This document shows, one piece after another, positions 58,027-64,000 of a stretch of 64,000 bases of DNA. The notes under the pieces are model-generated. The model saw nothing but the letters and a program-made list of their open reading frames with translations, was not told the DNA's origin and searched no databases. The DNA comes from Chryseobacterium sp. (lineage in GTDB: Bacteria > Bacteroidota > Bacteroidia > Flavobacteriales > Weeksellaceae), in the NCBI GenBank assembly GCA_031286615.1, contig JAITUA010000016.1:62001-126000 (forward strand), written 5' to 3'. The position numbers and the translations under genes were made by a program. Every line of letters starts with the position of its first letter. The first letter of the stretch is position 1.

Positions 58027-60457
58027 AACCCTTATATTACTTCTTGGTCTTGCTTTATCTTCAAACTCGCTTTCTGCACAACAGGGCGACAGAATTCATG
58101 GTAAGATCATGCTGACTGAACAGGCACCAGTAAAAAATGCTATTTTAAGACTTGTCAACACATCTTATCAGGCAAAAACCAATAATTTAGGAGAATATTA
58201 CTTTGAAAATGTACCACCTGGAGAATATACGCTTCAGGTGGTTTTAAATGACATCGAACTAATGAGGGAACCCATCCACATTCAGAAAGATGTCAATGAA
58301 ATTCCTGCAATCTATGCCCCGCTACACAATAATGTGATAGAGGGAATTACCGTATATGCAGTGAGCAGAAATAAATTTTTGGATAAAGACAGTACTTCAG
58401 TGGCCAAAATGCCTTTGAAAGTTCTTGAAAACCCACAGGCCTATACAAGCATCAACCAGCAGATCATGAAAGAACAGCTTACTTACGATATCTCGGAAGT
58501 ATTGAAAAATGTTCCGGGAATGGTAAAAATGCAGGGAAGTCCGGGAAGAGGTTCCGGAGACGGAAGTTTCTACTACAGTCTTAGAGGTTTCCCTACCAAA
58601 GTATCTATGGTAGACGGTGTTCCGGCAACTACCAACGGAGAAATAGATCCTGCCGATCTTGAACGTCTGGAAGTGATCAAAGGACCTTCAGGAACATTGT
58701 ATGGAGGTGCCGTAACTTCGTTTGGAGGTTTGATCAATGCTGTAACCAAAAAACCGAAAGACTATTTCGGAGGAGAAGCTTCTTATTTGATGGGAAGCTA
58801 CAATCTGAACCGTGTAACAGCTGATGTTTACGGACCTATTACAGAATCCAGAAATATGCTGTTCCGTTTGAATGCGGCCTATCAGTATCAGAATGGTTTC
58901 AGAGATTCTGAATTCAGAAAATCATTCTTTGTAGCCCCTACAATCAGCTATCAGGTTAATGAAAGACTTAAATTTAACTTAGGAGCTCAGATTTACAATT
59001 ATGAAGGAACAAATACTCCGATTATCTTCCTGGCCAGAACAAGACCGTATTTTGCTCATAATCCTGATGAACTTGGATTCGACTGGAAAAGATCGTATTC
59101 CAACAATGATATGACGTTAAAAGCTCCATCCATCAATGTAAAAGCTGAAGCTAATTACAAAATTTCAGATAAATGGACTTCACAAACCTTACTTTCAAGA
59201 AACTTCAGAAAAACAGAAGGTTTGTACCAATATCAGTTTATCAGAGGAACTGCAAATGATGCCACACTTGAACGTAATGTACAGTGGCAGAACTCAGAAG
59301 CATCTTCTACAAGTGTTCAGCAGAACTTTAATGGAGAATTCAACATCGGAAAAGTTAAAAATAAAGTATTGATCGGATTAGATTACCTTAATCAGACCAT
59401 CAACAATAACCATTCTCCGATTGTGGTATTTGATAATGTGGACGGACAAAACCTGACAGGAAGTTATGGAAGTATTTCTAAAGATCTTGCCCTTCAGAAA
59501 ATCCAGGCAGCTACTCAGGCAGCAATTTCAGCAGGTAAAACACCTTTGGTGAGAAATACCACTGCATCCAACCTTTATGGAGCTTATATTTCAAACGTAA
59601 CTTATATTACCGACCGTTTGATTACGCTGGTAAGTTTGCGTATGGACCATTATGAAAGTAAAGGACAGCTTAATCTAAATGATAACAAACGTGCGGGTGA
59701 ATTCAAACAGACAGCCTGGTCTCCCAAAGTAGGAATCGTATACCAGATCCTTAAAGATCAGTTATCAGCCTATGGGAACTATATGAACGGGTTCAGCTAT
59801 ACAGCACCTGTTACACAACAGTTAGCCGACTATAGCGGAGATATGAAACCACAGATGGCCAACCAGTGGGAAGTAGGATTGAAAGGAAACCTTTGGAGAA
59901 ACAAAATTAACTTTACCGTTTCATATTATGATATTCTTGTTGACAATATCCAAAGAGGAACCGGAGTAATCCGTGACGGAAAAGAATATAATATTGTTGT
60001 TCAGGATGGAACGCAAAGAAGTAAGGGGATTGAAATCGAAACGATCATGAACCCTGTTCAGGGATTAAACATTATGGCCGGATATGCATACAACCATAGC
60101 CGATTTGAAAAAGCAGATGCCTCTGTAGACGGCCGCCGTCCGGAATCTGCAGGCCCTGCCAATGTATTCAATTCTTGGATCAGTTATATCCTTCCGATCA
60201 AAGGACTACAAGGACTTGGAATAGGTTTCGGGGTAAACCGTGTAGGAAAACAGATTACCGGAAACAAAGTTGTTACCGGACAGTTTATATTTCCTGCCTA
60301 TACTTTGGTTAATGCTTCTATTTCCCTTGAAAAAGAAAGATACAGATTAGGATTTAAAATGAATAATCTGGGTAATGTACAATATTTTGCAGGGCAGGGA
60401 GTTGTAGTAGCGCAGATGCCTCGTAATTTTGTTGCTGAGGTAAGCTTTAAATTTTAA
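58013..60457 (+). CDS. TonB-dependent siderophore receptor
   Basis: An 814-residue outer-membrane receptor. Signal peptide (1-22, ending SLSA|Q), a carboxypeptidase-regulatory-like beta-sandwich (about 25-110: IHGKIMLTEQAPVKNAILRL), plug domain (ISEVLKNVPGMVKMQG, FSYYSLRG-like FYYSLRGFPTK, LERLEVIKGPSGTLYGGAV) and a barrel ending in the aromatic VSFKF. It is similar to ferrichrome/hydroxamate receptors. Co-transcription with synthesis genes makes the locus' own ferri-siderophore the likely ligand. Confidence 0.93.
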   Translation: MKTSKTLILLLGLALSSNSLSAQQGDRIHGKIMLTEQAPVKNAILRLVNTSYQAKTNNLGEYYFENVPPGEYTLQVVLNDIELMREPIHIQKDVNEIPAIYAPLHNNVIEGITVYAVSRNKFLDKDSTSVAKMPLKVLENPQAYTSINQQIMKEQLTYDISEVLKNVPGMVKMQGSPGRGSGDGSFYYSLRGFPTKVSMVDGVPATTNGEIDPADLERLEVIKGPSGTLYGGAVTSFGGLINAVTKKPKDYFGGEASYLMGSYNLNRVTADVYGPITESRNMLFRLNAAYQYQNGFRDSEFRKSFFVAPTISYQVNERLKFNLGAQIYNYEGTNTPIIFLARTRPYFAHNPDELGFDWKRSYSNNDMTLKAPSINVKAEANYKISDKWTSQTLLSRNFRKTEGLYQYQFIRGTANDATLERNVQWQNSEASSTSVQQNFNGEFNIGKVKNKVLIGLDYLNQTINNNHSPIVVFDNVDGQNLTGSYGSISKDLALQKIQAATQAAISAGKTPLVRNTTASNLYGAYISNVTYITDRLITLVSLRMDHYESKGQLNLNDNKRAGEFKQTAWSPKVGIVYQILKDQLSAYGNYMNGFSYTAPVTQQLADYSGDMKPQMANQWEVGLKGNLWRNKINFTVSYYDILVDNIQRGTGVIRDGKEYNIVVQDGTQRSKGIEIETIMNPVQGLNIMAGYAYNHSRFEKADASVDGRRPESAGPANVFNSWISYILPIKGLQGLGIGFGVNRVGKQITGNKVVTGQFIFPAYTLVNASISLEKERYRLGFKMNNLGNVQYFAGQGVVVAQMPRNFVAEVSFKF

Positions 60458-60459
60458 GA

Positions 60460-61647
60460 ATGAAGCTAAAGTTTAGAAAAATTGCATATCAGTTACATCT
60501 ATGGCTCGGACTTACGTCCGGGCTTATAGTTGTTATTATGGCTGCTACAGGATGTATCCTGGCTTTTGAAGAAGAATTAAAACATATTGTTCACCCCAAC
60601 AGATATTACGTTGAAAACATTGGAAGAAAAAAACTTGATTTATCTCAACTTACGGAAAAAGCAGAAAAGGCACTTCCGGAAGGTTTAAAGGTCAAAAGAG
60701 TAGTGATGTCTTCCGATCCTTCACGAACTTACGTGTTCCGTACCCTTAAAATGGACAACGAAGCATGGACGTATTGGGGAACTTATCTTTATTATTACCG
60801 TGTGTATATTGATCCTTATACCGGAAAAGTACAGGAAGTGGAAGATGCCAAAAAGGACTTTTTTGAAATTGTTCTGGATCTTCACAGAAGGCTTTTGCTG
60901 GGTGAAAAAATAGGGAAAACAATTACCGGTTATTCCACACTCGTACTTGCGATTATACTTTTTTCGGGGCTTGTGATATGGTATCCCCGTAAAATGAGTA
61001 AAAGCATGCTGAAAGGAATGTTTTTCATTAAATTATCAGCCAACTGGAAAAGAATTAATTATGACGTTCATAATGTACTGGGCTTTTATTCTGTGATTCC
61101 CTTACTTCTTATTTCTTATTCCGCTTTGATCTGGAGCTTTGAAGATGTAGATCAATGGGTAAAGAACACATTAAATGGAAGCACTCCTACAGAAAAGAAA
61201 GCCAAAAGTACCATTCCTTCCGGAGAGTTTTCAAACCAGGGAAATATCCTCAATCTGATTGGAAGCACCATGGAAAATGGAATTAAAGATAAAAAATCAG
61301 CCCTTATCAATTTTCCAAGATCAGAAGAAGGTACTTATTATGCTGAGCTAATCTATGACGGAAGACAATACAGAAATGAACAGTTTAATTTTGATCAGTA
61401 TTCAGGAGATATCTTAAAATCTCAATCTTATAAAAACAAAAATATCGGATATGGAACCGCATTGAGAGAAAGAAATTATGACCTTCACACCGGAAGTATT
61501 TTGGGATTAACGAGCAGAATCATTTATTTTCTGGCAGCAATTATTGCAACATCACTTCCTATCACCGGTTTTATCATCTATTTAAACAGGAAAAAGAAGA
61601 AACCAAAACATAAGAAAAACAAAATAGTTTATCCTTCTCATCATTAA
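60460..61647 (+). CDS. PepSY-associated membrane protein, probable ferri-siderophore reductase
   Basis: A 395-residue inner-membrane protein with about four helices and two PepSY-type periplasmic regions. RKIAYQLHLWLGLTSGLIVVIMAATGCILAFEEE is the family N-terminus; conserved His residues in helices (YQLHLW, DLHRRLLLG, YDVHNVLGFY, DLHTGSILG) may carry haem. Related FoxB/PiuB-like proteins reduce iron from siderophores in the periplasm. It is the last gene of the operon, 2 bp after the receptor. Confidence 0.9.
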   Translation: MKLKFRKIAYQLHLWLGLTSGLIVVIMAATGCILAFEEELKHIVHPNRYYVENIGRKKLDLSQLTEKAEKALPEGLKVKRVVMSSDPSRTYVFRTLKMDNEAWTYWGTYLYYYRVYIDPYTGKVQEVEDAKKDFFEIVLDLHRRLLLGEKIGKTITGYSTLVLAIILFSGLVIWYPRKMSKSMLKGMFFIKLSANWKRINYDVHNVLGFYSVIPLLLISYSALIWSFEDVDQWVKNTLNGSTPTEKKAKSTIPSGEFSNQGNILNLIGSTMENGIKDKKSALINFPRSEEGTYYAELIYDGRQYRNEQFNFDQYSGDILKSQSYKNKNIGYGTALRERNYDLHTGSILGLTSRIIYFLAAIIATSLPITGFIIYLNRKKKKPKHKKNKIVYPSHH

Positions 61648-61648
61648 T

Positions 61649-61680
61649 AAAAGCCTCTGAAAAGGGGCTTTTACTTTTTT
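61649..61680 (+). terminator. Terminator of the siderophore operon
   Basis: AAAAGCCTC (61649-61657) and GGGGCTTTT (61664-61672) form a hairpin with one wobble, followed by ACTTTTTT, directly at the end of the PepSY gene. Confidence 0.88.
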
Positions 61681-61858
61681 TTAACCACAAAAGTCACAAA
61701 AGATTTTATTTTAACTGTTTAATAAGTTTAAAAAGGTGCGCAGAAAAGTTCATATAAGACGAAAATCAAAGATTTTCAAAACTTAGGTGTACTTTATTAA
61801 GTATGAAGTTTGCTTAAAAAACTAAGTGTTTAAAAACTTTTGTGACTTTTGTGGTCAA
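61681..61858. repeat. 178-bp element with 22-bp terminal inverted repeats
   Basis: The left end begins TTAACCACAAAAGTCACAAA (61681) and the right end (61837-61858) is its complement with 21 of 22 matches. The interior of 134 bp has no reading frame. The shape resembles a small non-autonomous element, but no target-site duplication was identified. Confidence 0.55.
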
Positions 61859-61905
61859 ACAAAAATAATCAATTTAAAAGGTTAGAACTTCATATTATCC
61901 AGTAT

Positions 61906-61980
61906 CAATTTTATCGAAGATAAAATCCTCGCGCCTTAAACCAAGTTATCTTCATCTCTTTTGCGCCTTTGCACTTTCCA
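61906..61980 (+). repeat. Dispersed intergenic repeat, copy 3
   Basis: CAATTTTATCGAAGATAAAA, then TCCTCGCGCCTTAAACC and CTTTTGCGCCTTTGCACTTT, corresponding to the copies at 25756 and 35115. With the preceding element it fills the 360-bp gap between the siderophore operon and the MocR gene; no gene was seen there. Confidence 0.7.
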
Positions 61981-62007
61981 ACCAAGAAATATGCAATAGA
62001 TTATAAA

Positions 62008-63498
62008 TCAACCAACCAATCCCTTCACGTTTTTCGAAAAAACCTCAATCCCTTTATTCATTTCTTCAACATTCAAATCCCCAAACCCCAAACGCATTGC
62101 AGTAAGTCCTTTATTCTGATACAATAATGTTTTAGGAATAAAAAGGTTATCCTTCGCACAATTCCTGCTCAGCTGCATCAGATTCAGCGGAATATTCCAT
62201 TCCAGCCATATGGCAAGTCCCCCGGAAGGCTTTTGGAAAGTAATAAAATCGCCAAGATTCTCTTCCAGCAATCCGGAAAAATAATCACGCCTTTCCTGAT
62301 AAACTTTTAAAGATTTCTTCAGATAACGGTTGATTTCTCCTTCTGCAATCATCTCTCCAAGAGCCCTTTCCATCAGGATATCGCCTTGACGGTCGATAAT
62401 TCCAAGATATTTACGCATTTCCGTCATCAGATTTTCCGGAGCCACAATAAACCCTGTCCTGAATCCGGGAGCCAGAGATTTCCCGAAAGAACCAATGTAG
62501 ATTACCATTCCATTAGTATCAGCACTGGCTAAAGGAAGAATGGGACTTTTATCATAATGAAATTCATAATCGTAATCATCTTCCAGGATAATAAATCCGT
62601 ACTCGTTGGCCAGTTCCAACAATTCAAATCTTCTCTGGGCACTCAATGCAACCGTAGTAGGATAGTGGTGGTGCGGAGTAAGATAAAGCATCCTTATTTT
62701 TTGCTTTTTGCAGGCTTCACGAACGCTTTCCACTATAATTCCTTCCTCATCAATGGGAATCGAAACAATGTCAACCCCGGCTTTCATAAAGATCATATTG
62801 ACGGAGAAATAGCTCAAAGCTCCTACTAGTACGGTGTCACCAGCGGAAAGAAGAATTTCTGAAACAATATAAATACTCATTTCCGTACTTCTGGTAATAA
62901 GAAGATTATTCTTGGAAATAGGAAGCCCGCGGGAAAGATTCAGATATTGGGATAAATGTTCTTTAAAAAATTCACTTCCGTCATGATTATAATGCCCCAA
63001 AGCTTTCTGGTTGGATTTACGTTTCAAAATAGAACTGTAAAACCGGGAATGCTGTCCGATTTGTGTTAAACGAATATCCGGTACCCCATCATTAAAGACA
63101 TATTCACAATCTGAATGCTCAAATGGATTATCTAAAATATTAGACGTTTTAAATGAAAAACCGGTTGTTATTGGATAATTTTGAAGGTTATTTTGCTCAA
63201 AATCGTTCACTTTTACAGGTTTTTCCTGATCTTTTCCAATGACAAATGTTCCTTTGTTCGGAAAACTCTCTGTCCAGCCCTGAGCCGACAGTTCATCATA
63301 CACCGCAACTGCTGTATTTCTATGGATTTCCAACATTTCACTGAAGGTTCTTGTCCCTGGAAGCTTAGTTCCGAAGGGAAGAAACCCTCTCTGGATCGCA
63401 TTGATCAGCTGATTTGCAATCTGCAAATAGATAGAAGTCCCTGATTTTCTATCAATCTTTATAAAACTTTCATAAGGAATCTTAACCGGACTATCCAT
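62008..63498 (-). CDS. MocR-type GntR regulator with aminotransferase domain
   Basis: A 496-residue MocR protein. The GntR part (about 20-85) contains LPGTRTFSEMLEIHRNTAVAVYDEL; the aminotransferase part has the PLP lysine K340 in YIGSFGKSLAPGFRTGF, plus LTPHHHYPT and EDDYDYEF. It is more similar in motifs to the MocR gene at 16611 than to the one at 710. It diverges from the truncated ferritin-like gene, which it may control. Confidence 0.9.
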   Translation of the reverse strand: MDSPVKIPYESFIKIDRKSGTSIYLQIANQLINAIQRGFLPFGTKLPGTRTFSEMLEIHRNTAVAVYDELSAQGWTESFPNKGTFVIGKDQEKPVKVNDFEQNNLQNYPITTGFSFKTSNILDNPFEHSDCEYVFNDGVPDIRLTQIGQHSRFYSSILKRKSNQKALGHYNHDGSEFFKEHLSQYLNLSRGLPISKNNLLITRSTEMSIYIVSEILLSAGDTVLVGALSYFSVNMIFMKAGVDIVSIPIDEEGIIVESVREACKKQKIRMLYLTPHHHYPTTVALSAQRRFELLELANEYGFIILEDDYDYEFHYDKSPILPLASADTNGMVIYIGSFGKSLAPGFRTGFIVAPENLMTEMRKYLGIIDRQGDILMERALGEMIAEGEINRYLKKSLKVYQERRDYFSGLLEENLGDFITFQKPSGGLAIWLEWNIPLNLMQLSRNCAKDNLFIPKTLLYQNKGLTAMRLGFGDLNVEEMNKGIEVFSKNVKGLVG

Positions 63499-63506
63499 AA
63501 TATCAA

Positions 63507-63546
63507 AACTGGCACCATAGAACCATCCGGCAATATACTACTTTTG
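63507..63546 (+). promoter_or_regulatory. Promoter of the right-edge gene
   Basis: The -7 element TACTTTTG (63539-63546) lies 18 bp before the start codon. No TTTG -33 box is visible; instead the repeated CACCATAG/AACCATCC (about 63513-63528) could be contacted by the divergent MocR regulator. Confidence 0.4.
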
Positions 63547-63564
63547 ACATCAAAATAAAAATCT

Positions 63565-64000
63565 ATGGAATTTCATCATCTGTTAAAAAGAATTGTACAG
63601 GAAGGAAGCATCCACGCCAAATGGCTGAATACACTTTCTTATATGGAAAACGCCGGTGCAAGAAAAATATCAAAATGTGAACATCCTACATTGGTTTCTC
63701 AGATCCAGCTGAAACATGCTGCTGAAGAACATCGCCACGCTTATTATCTAAAAAAACAGATCGGGAAAATAAATCCGGAATTATGCAAAACCTATGAAAG
63801 CACAGAACTTCTGGCTCCTATTGCAACAAGCCAATATCTTCACTCATTGGATATAAAAGCCTGCCGCTATCTTCAGAAAGCTTTCAACCTTGATAAAACA
63901 GATATTAAATATGCTGCCTATCTTTTTGTAACCTATGCGATTGAGGTACGTGCTGACGAACTTTATCCCGTTTATCAGGAGGCACTTACAGAAGCTTCTT
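63565..64000 (+). CDS. Ferritin-like uncharacterised protein, truncated by the window end
   Basis: At least 145 residues are encoded from ATG 63565, without a stop before the window ends. The protein is helical; LKHAAEEHRHAYYLKKQI and YAIEVRADELYPVYQEAL contain EExxH and Ex(4)E patterns that resemble the metal ligands of ferritin-like di-iron proteins. No family was recognised with certainty. Divergence from a MocR regulator suggests regulation by it. Confidence 0.6.
   Translation, partial: MEFHHLLKRIVQEGSIHAKWLNTLSYMENAGARKISKCEHPTLVSQIQLKHAAEEHRHAYYLKKQIGKINPELCKTYESTELLAPIATSQYLHSLDIKACRYLQKAFNLDKTDIKYAAYLFVTYAIEVRADELYPVYQEALTEAS

Noticed and set aside
1-64000. CRISPR arrays, tRNA or rRNA genes, intact insertion sequences, prophage genes
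   Set aside because: Read for on both strands and not found; the repeats seen are intergenic palindromes without regular spacers or transposase genes.

Overview
The window looks like a chromosomal segment of a Flavobacteriia species (Bacteroidota), most probably Chryseobacterium or a close relative. This rests on the low GC content, the near absence of Shine-Dalgarno sites, many promoters of the Bacteroidota form TTTG-N18-20-TAnnTTTG, and the gene families present. The genus call is from recognition, not a search. No tRNA, rRNA, CRISPR array or intact insertion sequence was seen.

Layout. (1) 1-3.5 kb: a Crp/Fnr-family regulator, a MocR-type regulator divergent from a DMT exporter, and a small lipoprotein. 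(2) 3.7-14.5 kb: two related Crp/Fnr-like regulators, then an 11-gene same-strand stress island: KGG-motif protein, YciF-like ferritin-fold protein, two unknown proteins, large catalase, zinc alcohol dehydrogenase, CinA-like protein, SDR, mini-lipoprotein, FAD/Rieske oxidoreductase and DUF6766-like membrane protein. (3) 14.5-24 kb: an AraC regulator divergent from a secreted flavodoxin-RidA fusion; a MocR regulator divergent from a cupin/DapA-like/thioredoxin-like group; a PNPOx-like stress protein; a TetR gene followed by a three-gene membrane/rhodanese operon with a perfect palindromic operator; and an MFS exporter. (4) 24.2-31.3 kb: the ligase-associated DNA-repair set (beta-CASP exonuclease, ATP-dependent ligase, Lhr-like helicase, PdeM) with a phosphoglycerate mutase inside it. 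(5) 31.4-46.4 kb: mixed metabolic and regulatory genes, three more Crp/Fnr-family regulators, a CAT-like acetyltransferase, and a decayed HxlR/MFS pair next to a DsbA-like gene. (6) 46.6-61.7 kb: a complete NIS-siderophore locus. (7) The right edge has a third MocR regulator divergent from a truncated ferritin-like gene.

The siderophore locus is the main system. A clavaminate-synthase-like Fe(II)/2-oxoglutarate oxygenase (probable lysine hydroxylase) is divergent from a tightly packed nine-gene operon: PLP decarboxylase, NIS synthetase fused to a GNAT acyltransferase, lysine/diamine N-monooxygenase, second NIS synthetase, MATE exporter, acyl carrier protein, AMP-dependent acyl ligase, TonB-dependent receptor and PepSY reductase. 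The two divergent promoters share one imperfect palindrome. The logic predicts a citrate bis-hydroxamate built from hydroxycadaverine, and from memory this fits the chryseochelin siderophores of Chryseobacterium.

A second theme is regulation. Six Crp/Fnr-family genes lie in the window, and four promoters carry a TGA-N6-TCA box 29.5-30.5 bp upstream of the -7 element, the layout expected for class II activation. Intergenic spaces also hold a roughly 70-75 bp dispersed repeat in three copies and several long inverted repeats.
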